Below, piece by piece: positions 30,890 through 38,352 of a stretch of 38,352 nt of DNA; the stretch's first letter is position 1; each line of letters starts with the position of its first letter. The stretch comes from a virus. Location of the stretch: the IMG/VR virus record IMGVR_UViG_3300047300_000245, positions 1 through 38,352 of that record. One strand, 5' to 3'. The notes below the pieces were generated by a model. It did no database searches. It was given only the letters and a program-made list of their open reading frames with translations, and was not told the DNA's origin. Position numbers and translations under genes: made by a program.

Positions 30890-31795
30890 TTAAGCTGGTA
30901 CTGCTAATGCTACAGCAGAACCGTCACGCAACTCTTTAACACCGAAGATTGTATCTGCAGTGAATAAGTTGCCCAACCACTCTTGCTTGTACTGAGTTTG
31001 TGTACGAACAGCTTGTTGCTCAGCAAGAACTGCGAAGTCCTTATGACCTAACAAGCAGATACGATCACCGTCAGTAGCTGCGTCAGCGTTGCTAGTTACG
31101 AATACTGGAATACCGTAAACGTTACCAACTTCACCGTTGCGGATTGTGTTTGCATTGCCAGCTTCACCAACAAAAGCTTGCTCAGTGAAACGAGAAATAC
31201 CCATCAATGTGTTACGTGTTGATGGAGGAACGATCAAGAAACGACCATCCATTGGTACATCGTTGTCATCCAAACGTTGGATAGAGCGGCGGATAGCTGC
31301 ATCAGTCAATGCACCAGCTGTACCAACATAAGCAGTTGTACCGTCAGCACCTGAGTAAGCACCAGTGTAAGCAGCTGTACCGTCACCACCGTTAACACCA
31401 CGACCTAATTGAAGAATCATTGAGTCAACTTTACGAGCCAATGCATAACCAGCGTCATCAGTGTAGAACTGACGCATAGAAGCAAGAGCTTGAGTTTCAA
31501 CGATGTCTTCGATCAAGATTGAGTATTCCCAGTGTTGATCGATGTTTACTACAACTTCAGTTGCTGTATCTGTGTTCAATGTAACTTGAGTAGATGCAGC
31601 TTTAGCGTTTGCTGAACCACGACCCGGTTTTGGAATGTGAACTGAGTCACCTTTTTTACCACGGAAGTTCAACTTCTTGATTAAGTTTGCAGCGATCAGA
31701 TTTGCTTTGTATGTTGCAACAACCTCGTCTGACCAAATCTCTGGGATAAATTTATCACCAGTTGTTTTTGTTTGATGGTTAGTACCTAAAGCCAT
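30890..31795 (-). CDS. Major capsid protein
   Basis: A 301-aa protein. The pattern is typical of HK97-fold capsid proteins of aquatic podoviruses: KFIPEIWSDEVVATYKANLIAANLIKKL, KGDSVHIPKPGRG, and EQAFVGEAGNANTIRNGEVGNVYGIPVFVTSN near residues 208-240. It follows the scaffold gene, has AGGAG 8 nt upstream, and precedes a strong terminator, consistent with a highly expressed gene. Confidence 0.85.
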   Translation of the reverse strand: MALGTNHQTKTTGDKFIPEIWSDEVVATYKANLIAANLIKKLNFRGKKGDSVHIPKPGRGSANAKAASTQVTLNTDTATEVVVNIDQHWEYSILIEDIVETQALASMRQFYTDDAGYALARKVDSMILQLGRGVNGGDGTAAYTGAYSGADGTTAYVGTAGALTDAAIRRSIQRLDDNDVPMDGRFLIVPPSTRNTLMGISRFTEQAFVGEAGNANTIRNGEVGNVYGIPVFVTSNADAATDGDRICLLGHKDFAVLAEQQAVRTQTQYKQEWLGNLFTADTIFGVKELRDGSAVALAVPA

Positions 31796-31820
31796 TTTTA
31801 AACTCCTAATTAATTAATGT

Positions 31821-32630
31821 TTATCGTACGCGACCTTCAGCATAAGCTTCCATGATATCATCTGCCATCATTTCATACCGTACTGGATCACGCATTTTCA
31901 AAGTGATAAGATCGACACGTTTATAAATAGGCTTAGAAGATTCACCTGAACCACCTTTAGGAACTGCAGCAGCTTTTAATGACTGACTACGCTTCTCTGA
32001 TTCGGCTTTCTTAAGGGTTTCATCAGCAGCTTTGATAGTCTCTGTTTTGATATTCTTAAGTGCTTTGTAAGTACTTAATAGCTCATCAGCAGCATCAAAG
32101 TCAAAGTTATAAGCTTTAGCAAATAACTCTGTACGGATACGAGAAGCTTTAACCCACTCAGCAAAATCATCAGAACTAGCAATTTGATTATAATCAGGGT
32201 GTGCCTTCTCTAATCGTAACTGTGCAGCCTGTTGGGCTATAGCAGCTTGCTGTTCTTTAATGCTTTGAATTGTAGGATTGTTCTCGATCTGTTGATTAGT
32301 AGCCTTTGCAGGGTCTTCAAACCAATCGATTTCTTGCGTCTTTGCCTGTGGCTGCGTGTCTTGCTTAGCATTGAGTTGCTGCTTAATCACTTCATCCAAC
32401 AATCTACGACTTTCACCTACCTCTTGTGCTTGTCTGCCAATTAGCTTTTCAGCTTCTTGATGCATCCTCGCTAGTTCTGCCGGTGTTTTACCTTTATACT
32501 TCGCAGGTAATTCATCTTCTGGGTCTGGAGTATTTACTGTATTATCAGGTTCTTCAGTACCAGCGTTTAGTTGTTGATTAAAGTTATCGAGATTTCCATC
32601 TTCTTGCAGGTCAATCATTTCAGCCATCAT
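31821..32630 (-). CDS. Scaffolding protein
   Basis: A 269-aa acidic, helical protein. The pattern PAKYKGKTPAELARMHQEAE...LIGRQAQEVGESRRLLDE is the usual mark of podovirus scaffolds. Gln/Ala-rich coiled-coil segments fill the middle. Start is one of ATG ATG (32630 or 32627) just after AGGAGG. It directly precedes the capsid gene. Confidence 0.8.
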   Translation of the reverse strand: MMAEMIDLQEDGNLDNFNQQLNAGTEEPDNTVNTPDPEDELPAKYKGKTPAELARMHQEAEKLIGRQAQEVGESRRLLDEVIKQQLNAKQDTQPQAKTQEIDWFEDPAKATNQQIENNPTIQSIKEQQAAIAQQAAQLRLEKAHPDYNQIASSDDFAEWVKASRIRTELFAKAYNFDFDAADELLSTYKALKNIKTETIKAADETLKKAESEKRSQSLKAAAVPKGGSGESSKPIYKRVDLITLKMRDPVRYEMMADDIMEAYAEGRVR

Positions 32631-32673
32631 GCCTCCTGTCGCTTAGCGATTTTAGGATTTTAAAAATAGTTCG

Positions 32674-32693
32674 AGGTGGACGTAAAGACACCT
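32674..32693 (-). other. Weak hairpin before scaffold gene
   Basis: On the - strand AGGTG and CACCT form a 5-bp stem with a 10-nt loop, and ATTTTT follows 7 nt later. It is too weak to call a terminator and could be a mild attenuator in the 71-nt gap ahead of the scaffold gene. The gap also holds the palindrome TCGCTTAGCGA (32639-32649). Confidence 0.25.
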
Positions 32694-32701
32694 TTGTGAA
32701 C

Positions 32702-32938
32702 TTACTCTGCGTTTCTTTTTCTTTCCAGTGCCAGCTTCTCAGCTCTCACGCGATTCCACCGGTCATAACTCGTTGGATGTAACCCACTAAATGGTTCTAA
32801 ATAGATCCCTGTGGGGGAAATAATGCGAGTCGCCATCTCGCCACACTCACTACACTGAACTTCTTTTGTGTTGGTATCAACGAAGTGTTCAGTTGTATGT
32901 GAATTCTCACATGTGAAATCATACATTCTACGAGGCAT
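32702..32938 (-). CDS. Small zinc-ribbon protein (FmdB-like)
   Basis: A 78-aa protein. The pattern YDFTCENSH...EVQCSECGEMATRIIS is a C-x3-H or Cys, then CxxC, zinc ribbon of the FmdB regulatory type. A basic C-terminal helix follows. Such proteins are frequent between portal and scaffold genes. Role unknown. Confidence 0.7.
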   Translation of the reverse strand: MPRRMYDFTCENSHTTEHFVDTNTKEVQCSECGEMATRIISPTGIYLEPFSGLHPTSYDRWNRVRAEKLALERKRNAE

Positions 32939-33180
32939 TATACTTCGCCTTCTTCTTGTAATCTTTCATATACTTCAGCACTAGCATCACGAAGATTCTT
33001 TAGCCAATTCATGATAGATACTTCTCCTTTCTTGAAGTGAAGCTGTTCTATCGTATTAACACCACTAAGATTGTCAGTGGCTGCTAACATTGTCTCTAGA
33101 TCCTCTATCAAATCCTTCCACCCTTGGGTAGCCATCATTGAGAATCTATCTTCATAATACTTTTGTATTTCTTTATTCAT
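32938..33180 (-). CDS. Conserved small protein after portal
   Basis: An 80-aa helical, acidic protein (YYEDRFSMMATQGWKDLIEDLETML). A similar gene commonly follows the portal in related phages, as I recall. It has AAGGAA before the ATG and the late promoter at 33224-33252 immediately upstream. Overlaps the zinc-ribbon gene by one base. Confidence 0.65.
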   Translation of the reverse strand: MNKEIQKYYEDRFSMMATQGWKDLIEDLETMLAATDNLSGVNTIEQLHFKKGEVSIMNWLKNLRDASAEVYERLQEEGEV

Positions 33181-33223
33181 CTTTTTCCTTGACTCGGAGA
33201 TGAGTTTATGTTATAATAGTAAT

Positions 33224-33252
33224 ATTATATCATACTTTTATTAATTTGTCAA
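33224..33252 (-). promoter_or_regulatory. Late promoter for head genes
   Basis: On the - strand: TTGACA (33247-33252), a 17-nt spacer, TATAAT (33224-33229), both perfect. The start is expected near 33217, in the 75-nt gap before the small gene at 33180. Spacer end and downstream bases AAAAGTATGA-TATAAT-ATTACT match the 38098-38126 promoter. It would boost scaffold and capsid expression. Confidence 0.85.
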
Positions 33253-33255
33253 GCA

Positions 33256-35217
33256 TTATTTGTTCTTTGTAGCCATTTGAATCATGGCAATCTTCTCATT
33301 AGATTGAATATCAGCTTCTGTTAAGGCTAATTCAGCTACCTTAGCTCTCTTAGCAAAGTCAGATTCATCACGAGCACCACGAGAGATTGCTCCTAGCATC
33401 TTAGCTTCTACTTCGACAGGGATGTATTGAGTTTCAACACCAACCTGTTGAGCTTCAGCTTGTGCCTTAGCAGCTTCTGCTTGAGTCTTGTTAAACTGTG
33501 CTTGAGCTGTAGCAACTTGTAGCTGTTTCATCTGTTCTGCAACAGGATCAGGCTGACTCATTTGTTGTAATGTAGCAACAATCTCATCTCTGTTTGACAA
33601 GCTTGATGATTTAATAATACCTTGTAACAATACAGGGGTAATTGGGCTGCTACCTAGAGTCTGCATCAAGCCAATCATCTGTTGTTGTTCATATTCACGA
33701 GCAACCATACCCATAGTTGATAGAGGGATAAAGTCTACATCTTTAACTGGATAACGCTCAGGATCAAACTGCATGAATCTCCAAGCTGCTTTCTTAATAA
33801 ATGGTACAAGGAAGTCTTCTTGGAAATGAATCAAGGTACGCTTGTTCTTTTTCATCAATCCTGATAGAGCCATTGATAAACCCGCACCAGAGGCTTCACC
33901 AGCAGCTACTTGACCCGGCATAGCAGTGCTATCAATCGTGCCTGTGGCTTGTAATAACATAGCTTGGAAAGCATTAGCAGTCTGTAGGTTACCCGGATCT
34001 GTAGCACCAAACTTAAATGGCATCATAATCTCAGCTGGATTACCGTTAACCATGAAATTTTTACCTGCTTTTACTTCATACTTAGCACCACGTGGTAGAC
34101 GAGTAGCGTCCATAGCCATCATAGGAGCTGTTGTAAGAGCTAAAGAGTCTAGATGAGCACGTACTTGTGCATCCATCGCCTTTTGCATGTTATAGCCCTT
34201 CTCAGCAGTACCTCTACCCCAGAATCTGCCGGGCATAGAGTCAGCTTGATAAGCTACAACAGGTCTATCATTCATCATATAAGGTGATTTCTCAGCCTTA
34301 AGTAGGTGTTGACCGTCTGCAATAACAACAATAGCCTCTACAAGGTCAGAATAGTCGTCCATTGCTGTGTCTTCAGGGAACAAATCGACTACTTCACCGT
34401 CATTTTCTTCTAACTTCTCAATGTATTCGCGAGGAACTAAGCCATAATAACGAATAACTGGGATCTTACCATCAATAAAGTTAGATTCTTCTTGTACTGG
34501 TTCTAAATCTGATGAGTTATATGAGGGTGCAATGTCACATTTACGATAAACACCGTCTTCAATACCCTTAATAATGGTGTGGAAAGACATGTATTCTTCG
34601 ATTGCAACACCTAAAGAGTCCTCAATGCTTCGTGCATTAGGTTCAATTAAGAAGTTACGTGGGTTTACAGGATTTAAACTAACTAAAAACTTCTTCTTTT
34701 CCTGTACACCGATAGCTGCTACATCAGTTCCGGGGATAGGTTGTGTTGCAGGAGACAAAACTTTCTTCTCTTCAACAACAATTTCACCAATACCTGTACC
34801 ATATAGCTCAGCTAGTAATACAATTTCATCTATAGCACGTTTAACTTTAGTTTGTTTAAAGTCTTCATGCATTTGATTCTTGATAAGTGCTACATCTGTA
34901 GGATCTTGGTCTGCTCTGTCGTCTTGAATGTCAAAGAATTCACCACGTCCAAACACTGCTTCACTGATCTCAGCTTGCTTAGATTCAATTGCTTGTTGCA
35001 AAGCTGGAGTAATGATACGTGATCTTTCTGAGTCACGCATTCTATCAGCAGAATCCCAAATACCTCGCCATAAGCGTTCGTATTCTTCCCATGTCTTAGT
35101 GTAGTTTACATCCCTATGGTTTCTCCACTGGTCTGTGTGATACGAAACAAACTCTACAATCTCTTTGTCAGATTCTGTTTCAGTATACATATCTACGTTT
35201 GTTGGATTTTCTGCCAT
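33256..35217 (-). CDS. Portal protein
   Basis: A 653-aa protein. The N-terminal region has WEEYERLWRGIWDS and PALQQAIESKQAEISEAVFGRGEFF. The core has LAELYGTGIGEIVVEE, NPVNPRNFLIEPNA and PGRFWGRGTAEKGYNMQKAMDAQVRAHLDSL. The C-terminal 90 residues form a long Ala/Gln-rich helix. This is the P22/podovirus-type dodecameric portal through which DNA enters and leaves. It lies downstream of terminase as expected. Confidence 0.85.
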   Translation of the reverse strand: MAENPTNVDMYTETESDKEIVEFVSYHTDQWRNHRDVNYTKTWEEYERLWRGIWDSADRMRDSERSRIITPALQQAIESKQAEISEAVFGRGEFFDIQDDRADQDPTDVALIKNQMHEDFKQTKVKRAIDEIVLLAELYGTGIGEIVVEEKKVLSPATQPIPGTDVAAIGVQEKKKFLVSLNPVNPRNFLIEPNARSIEDSLGVAIEEYMSFHTIIKGIEDGVYRKCDIAPSYNSSDLEPVQEESNFIDGKIPVIRYYGLVPREYIEKLEENDGEVVDLFPEDTAMDDYSDLVEAIVVIADGQHLLKAEKSPYMMNDRPVVAYQADSMPGRFWGRGTAEKGYNMQKAMDAQVRAHLDSLALTTAPMMAMDATRLPRGAKYEVKAGKNFMVNGNPAEIMMPFKFGATDPGNLQTANAFQAMLLQATGTIDSTAMPGQVAAGEASGAGLSMALSGLMKKNKRTLIHFQEDFLVPFIKKAAWRFMQFDPERYPVKDVDFIPLSTMGMVAREYEQQQMIGLMQTLGSSPITPVLLQGIIKSSSLSNRDEIVATLQQMSQPDPVAEQMKQLQVATAQAQFNKTQAEAAKAQAEAQQVGVETQYIPVEVEAKMLGAISRGARDESDFAKRAKVAELALTEADIQSNEKIAMIQMATKNK

Positions 35218-35219
35218 GT

Positions 35220-36371
35220 TTATAGTCCTTGAATAGAAGATTGAGTAGGATCAGTATAAGCTAATCCTTTAAGTAGATCGCCTTTAACTTCTTGGAATCT
35301 AGATGGGTTCATCTCACCCGGTATGTTTCCTTGTGCAATCATGCGTTGACGTGCTGTATTTTCTGCTCTTTGAGCTGCAGTCATTTCTGAACTATTCATT
35401 GCTAAGTTAGCCCAGCCTTCACCTTCAACGTTTGTATATTTTTTAAATGCAGAACGATAACCTTCTTCTGCTAATGCTTTTGATTCTAATACACCACGTA
35501 GAGCAGGATATGCACCAGCTTTAGAGATAAACTTTTCAGCCATATCTTTGCTACCTAGTGTTCTAGATAGAACTTGTAGTGCATCTTCTGTTGGATTATC
35601 TGCAAGAGCTTTAATAGCTAACTGAGCATTGGCTGCATTGAAACCAACTTTAGGATTATCAGTTAACATCTTCACTAAGTCGTTACCAACTTGTGGACTC
35701 ATTAAAGCTTTGTCTAGGAATTTCTTACCTGCTTGATAGTCAGGTTCTTCTGAGAGTCTAAGAGCAAAGTTCTCACCATATGTTAAGCCTTCTTTAGCTT
35801 GTACAAAGTGTTGTACTTCATGGAGAACTGTTTTCTTAAGACCATTATCTTTAACGTAAGGATGTGCTCTATTGATTGTTAGTACGTTAGCTACTGGATC
35901 AAAACCACCTGCAGAATTAGAATTAGGTTCATCCTTAAACTTTAGTTTTACATCAGCGATATCAGGATAAGCATTTTCTAATAAGTCAGCTTTAAAGATC
36001 TCTGAGAAACCTGCTTCTTTTACTTTATTAATATCACGTCCTGAACGTACTCTTACTGCATCATCAGGAATCTCATACATTGCTTTGTTAGCGTTTGTAT
36101 CAATCTCTACACCTTTAGATAACCAGTCAGTGCTTCTTTCAAACTGAGTCTGTCCTAGCTGCTCTAAGTCCATACGAGCCATTGCTAAGTCTGCAGCTGA
36201 AACTCCTTGAGGCATACCAGCTTTCTCAAGATTACTTAAACCACCTTCACCAATCATCATCTTTGGTGTTAGGTCAGGAAACATACCACCTTCTAAAGGA
36301 TTAGTTTGTTTCAATCCTTGGAGCATGTCCGTAGGATCAATACCGAAAATACCTTTAACAATTTTTAACAT
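35220..36371 (-). CDS. HExxH-motif protein, putative metallopeptidase
   Basis: A 383-aa protein between large terminase and portal. The HEVQH motif is at 184-188 in LHEVQHFVQAKEG, and a possible third metal ligand lies in VEGEGW (E316 or E318). This resembles the peptidase-like domain found in large polyvalent phage proteins (LPD23 type, from memory). The N-terminal 90 residues are not conserved to my eye. It may be a virion-associated enzyme or act on the host. No classical prohead protease is recognised elsewhere. AGGA before the ATG. Confidence 0.6.
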   Translation of the reverse strand: MLKIVKGIFGIDPTDMLQGLKQTNPLEGGMFPDLTPKMMIGEGGLSNLEKAGMPQGVSAADLAMARMDLEQLGQTQFERSTDWLSKGVEIDTNANKAMYEIPDDAVRVRSGRDINKVKEAGFSEIFKADLLENAYPDIADVKLKFKDEPNSNSAGGFDPVANVLTINRAHPYVKDNGLKKTVLHEVQHFVQAKEGLTYGENFALRLSEEPDYQAGKKFLDKALMSPQVGNDLVKMLTDNPKVGFNAANAQLAIKALADNPTEDALQVLSRTLGSKDMAEKFISKAGAYPALRGVLESKALAEEGYRSAFKKYTNVEGEGWANLAMNSSEMTAAQRAENTARQRMIAQGNIPGEMNPSRFQEVKGDLLKGLAYTDPTQSSIQGL

Positions 36372-37625
36372 TTAATATCCTGATATCCAATCTAAGGGTT
36401 CAAGGTCTTCACTATTATCATCTGCAAAGTATGTAGTGACTGCGAGTTGATCAACATATGACAAAGCATCGATTAAGTCATCCTGTACTTGAGGAGTAGG
36501 GAACATTAACAACTGATCTCTAAACTCATCCCAATCTTCATCTTGATTCAGAGTTATCTTACCGTGCTCGAATCGTCCTTGTAATGACCAGACAATACGT
36601 TCTGTTTTCTTTTTACCACCGTGTGTTAAGTCAGTTATATGTGCGTAGACATTGTTTGCTCGCATCATATCGCTAAGATAAGGCATCACAGCATTTCTAG
36701 AAGTTCCTCTTTCAATTCCAGTGCCTACTGGTTGGAACTCTTTAATGTTCTTTAAAGTACGTTGAGCTGTCTCTTTAACATCCCATCGTCCATGTTCAAT
36801 CTTCTTTATAAACCAGTTACCATCATCAGTAACCTTAACTACTGCAATAGCAGACTGGTCTAGCTTCTTCTGTCTTGCTTGTGAGTAGTTCTCATTTAAG
36901 AACCCTGAGAAGTCTAATCCAATATAATAAACACCACCATCAGGTTCTTCACCATACTTTAACCAACTCTCTTTAAAGATGTCAGTACCAGCATTATCAA
37001 AACTAGCTTCGTATTCCTGCTTAAAAGCAAAACTACTTAATGTCTTTTTAGCACCTTCAATCTCTTTAGGATCAATCAGTGGATTATCCTTAGTAGTGAA
37101 GTGCCAGCTTTTCCATTCTTCGTCCGTACCATTCAGACCTAGGTTATACATGTCGTAGAACCAGTTACGTCCTTTAGGTGTACCAATAAATAAAGCATTA
37201 CCTTTTTTATCAGACAAAGCAGCACGTAGTACTTTTTCCCAAGTGTCAGCTTTGATGTCAGCTACCTCGTCCAATACTACGAATGTTAAACTAACACCAC
37301 GTAATGTATCAGGACGGTCAGCACCTCGAACATAAATCTTAGCACCATTAATCAATGTAATATCCATGTTGTTAACATGACTACCACTGATTACATCTCT
37401 TCCAAGATCCATTAATAGATCCCAGATAATCTGTCTAGCTTGTCCTTGAGTAGGAGCTACATACATCACTGCAGAGCCGGGAGGACACTTTAAACCCTCA
37501 ACCAACAACGCTACTGCAGACAGTCTAGACTTACCACAACGTCTACCAGCAACAATTACTTTAAATCTAGTCTTATCGCTGTAGACTTCTTTTTGCCAAG
37601 GCAACAGTTCAAAATTAAGATTCAT
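36372..37625 (-). CDS. Terminase large subunit
   Basis: A 417-aa DNA-packaging motor with ATPase and nuclease halves. Walker A is AGRRCGKS (26-33), Walker B is VVLDE (116-120, with E120 catalytic), and the coupling motif is GTPKG (148-152). The RNase H-like nuclease starts at GLDFS (D238) and ends with QDDLIDALSY. Length is typical for short podovirus terminases. It overlaps the small subunit gene by 11 nt. Confidence 0.9.
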   Translation of the reverse strand: MNLNFELLPWQKEVYSDKTRFKVIVAGRRCGKSRLSAVALLVEGLKCPPGSAVMYVAPTQGQARQIIWDLLMDLGRDVISGSHVNNMDITLINGAKIYVRGADRPDTLRGVSLTFVVLDEVADIKADTWEKVLRAALSDKKGNALFIGTPKGRNWFYDMYNLGLNGTDEEWKSWHFTTKDNPLIDPKEIEGAKKTLSSFAFKQEYEASFDNAGTDIFKESWLKYGEEPDGGVYYIGLDFSGFLNENYSQARQKKLDQSAIAVVKVTDDGNWFIKKIEHGRWDVKETAQRTLKNIKEFQPVGTGIERGTSRNAVMPYLSDMMRANNVYAHITDLTHGGKKKTERIVWSLQGRFEHGKITLNQDEDWDEFRDQLLMFPTPQVQDDLIDALSYVDQLAVTTYFADDNSEDLEPLDWISGY

Positions 37626-37998
37626 CGTATTCTACATCCGTGAACTCAATGTTTGGAACAACTTCTGCTGCTTCTACTTTGGCATCACCAATTCCAGTGA
37701 TGTTAATGGTTACAGCATTTCGCTGACCTTTAGCATCTTTCTCGAATAGTGATGTTGGTAACACACGATCCATACACATCTTCAATGCAGCCATCTGACC
37801 ACTATGTGTATCATCCATAGCAATAGAGACAATCTTGTTGATTACCTTATCACCAGTTGTAGATAACAATCGTGCTTTTAATTCTTGGATTCTACCTGTA
37901 TCACCTTGTGGACGACCTACAGTTCCCGGTTTCTTCTTTGACTCAATCAAAGCTTTAGGTGGTCTTCCTCTGCGAGGCTTTACTACTGTTTCATCCAT
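37615..37998 (-). CDS. Terminase small subunit
   Basis: A 127-aa protein. An AT-hook-like PRRGRPPK and a second GRPQG motif near the N-terminus suggest DNA binding. The helical core LKARLLSTTGDKVINKIVSIAMDD and ALKMCMDRVLPTSLF match small terminase-type proteins of aquatic podoviruses. It directly precedes the large subunit, and would recognise packaging DNA. AAGGG before the ATG. Confidence 0.75.
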   Translation of the reverse strand: MDETVVKPRRGRPPKALIESKKKPGTVGRPQGDTGRIQELKARLLSTTGDKVINKIVSIAMDDTHSGQMAALKMCMDRVLPTSLFEKDAKGQRNAVTINITGIGDAKVEAAEVVPNIEFTDVEYDES

Positions 37999-38040
37999 TC
38001 TTTACCCTTATAGGAGAATATTATATAATTATATAAGTTC

Positions 38041-38079
38041 TTAAGTAGTTCATAGTTATTATCATTGTTATCTACTTAA
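38041..38079 (-). other. Hairpin in terminase leader
   Basis: TTAAGTAG (38041-38048) and CTACTTAA (38072-38079) are perfect inverted arms with a 23-nt loop in the approximately 90-nt leader of the terminase transcript. It could modulate translation or stability. No T-run follows. Confidence 0.35.
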
Positions 38080-38084
38080 AAACC

Positions 38085-38097
38085 ATTACTAAGTAAT
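38085..38097. promoter_or_regulatory. Palindrome over the late start site
   Basis: ATTACT-A-AGTAAT, a perfect 13-bp palindrome placed immediately after the -10 and over the expected start of the terminase promoter. This is a classical repressor-site position. The promoter at 33224 lacks the right half. Confidence 0.4.
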
Positions 38098-38126
38098 ATT
38101 ATAACATACTTTTAAACTTTTGTCAA
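38098..38126 (-). promoter_or_regulatory. Late promoter for terminase genes
   Basis: On the - strand: TTGACA (38121-38126), a 17-nt spacer, TATAAT (38098-38103), both perfect. It shares TAAAAGTATG before and ATTACT after the -10 with the promoter at 33224. The start is near 38091, about 90 nt before the small terminase ATG. Confidence 0.85.
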
Positions 38127-38270
38127 GTCTTTTGAAAAGAATATTTTTTCATATAGACAACAAGAATTATAATTATAGACAATAAGCATATCTCTTAGTT
38201 CCCTTGTGAGCATCTTGCGGGGTTTACTTATGAGCTTCTTAGCCTCTCCGCAAGTCCTTACAGTGCACAT
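38112..38270 (-). CDS. Small protein, 52 aa, first late ORF
   Basis: A 52-aa frame starting at 38270 with AGGAGC 4-5 nt upstream. It is basic with four cysteines (begins MCTVRTCGEA). The end of its frame overlaps the terminase promoter. An extended -10 at 38318-38326 could drive it. Unknown function. The length is short, so it is only moderately supported. Confidence 0.45.
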   Translation of the reverse strand: MCTVRTCGEAKKLISKPRKMLTRELRDMLIVYNYNSCCLYEKIFFSKDLTKV

Positions 38271-38317
38271 TTTAGCTCCTATATCTAGTGTCTTTATTTA
38301 TTATGACTACTACTAAT

Positions 38318-38326
38318 AGTATATCA
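38318..38326 (-). promoter_or_regulatory. Possible extended -10, right end
   Basis: On the - strand TGA-TATACT (5 of 6 matches) with a poor -35 (TTATAA). The start near 38311 would give a 41-nt leader to the small ORF at 38270. Confidence 0.35.
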
Positions 38327-38337
38327 TTGTAAGTCAT

Positions 38338-38349
38338 TGATTATAATCA
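38338..38349. repeat. Perfect 12-bp palindrome near end
   Basis: TGATTATAATCA near the right edge. In a circular view it lies between the leftward small ORF and the rightward early promoters, so it could be a regulator or origin-associated site. Nothing else is seen in 38271-38352 apart from the extended -10. Confidence 0.3.
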
Positions 38350-38352
38350 TTA

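Noticed and set aside
38214-38254. Inverted repeat CTTGCGG / CCGCAAG
   Set aside because: The 7-bp arms with a 27-nt loop lie inside a plausible small gene, with no T-run. A tRNA was considered but no cloverleaf could be built.
1-38352. Prophage genes, CRISPR arrays, insertion sequences, tRNA or rRNA genes
   Set aside because: None seen by eye: no integrase or repressor, no regularly spaced repeats, no transposase and no clear tRNA fold.

Overview
The window looks like a complete or nearly complete genome of a lytic, short-tailed phage (podovirus) of T7-like organisation. It is AT-rich, packed with small overlapping genes, and has two convergent arms. The + arm (about 0.2-13.7 kb) carries early and replication genes. 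The - arm (about 38.3-13.7 kb, read leftwards) carries packaging, head, fibre, tail, ejection and lysis genes. No phage RNA polymerase, integrase, repressor, tRNA, rRNA or CRISPR array was seen. Several near-consensus sigma70-type promoters suggest that the host polymerase transcribes all genes. The gene set resembles podoviruses of aquatic bacteria that lack their own polymerase (the HTVC010P / uncultured marine podovirus type). That comparison is from memory, and the host cannot be named from the sequence.

Plus arm. A duplicated promoter/palindrome region (62-192) precedes 14 small genes (226-3821). Most are of unknown function and several are very acidic. One is a cysteine-rich GP88-type protein. 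The replication block follows: primase-helicase, two small membrane proteins, T7-type DNA polymerase, gp2.5-like ssDNA-binding protein, flap-type 5'-3' exonuclease, PDDEXK endonuclease, RNase H-like exonuclease with a zinc ribbon, DUF3310 protein and a class II (B12-dependent) ribonucleotide reductase. Together these copy and recombine phage DNA and supply deoxynucleotides. Genes are linked by ATGA/TAATG overlaps.

Minus arm, in order of transcription: a small ORF, small and large terminase, a protein with an HExxH motif, portal, two small proteins (one a zinc ribbon), scaffold and major capsid protein. Two UNCG-loop hairpins follow the capsid gene, much as T-phi follows T7 gene 10. Next comes a 7 kb fibre region with four consecutive pairs of fibre-tip gene plus small partner gene. 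Then come an XhlA-like membrane protein, two small basic proteins, a consensus promoter, tail adaptor, nozzle-like protein, a tail-collar fibre, four ejection-type proteins (the last 1122 aa), a holin-like protein and a DUF5675-like candidate lysin.

Points most worth following up: the holin-like gene has no ATG/GTG/TTG start and lies in frame behind the stop of the 1122-aa gene; the fibre/partner pair array contains a 44-bp exact repeat; an HExxH protein sits between terminase and portal; a DUF5675-like protein is the only lysin candidate; late promoters share spacer sequence; and patches of foreign-looking codon use occur in the polymerase, exonuclease and reductase genes.
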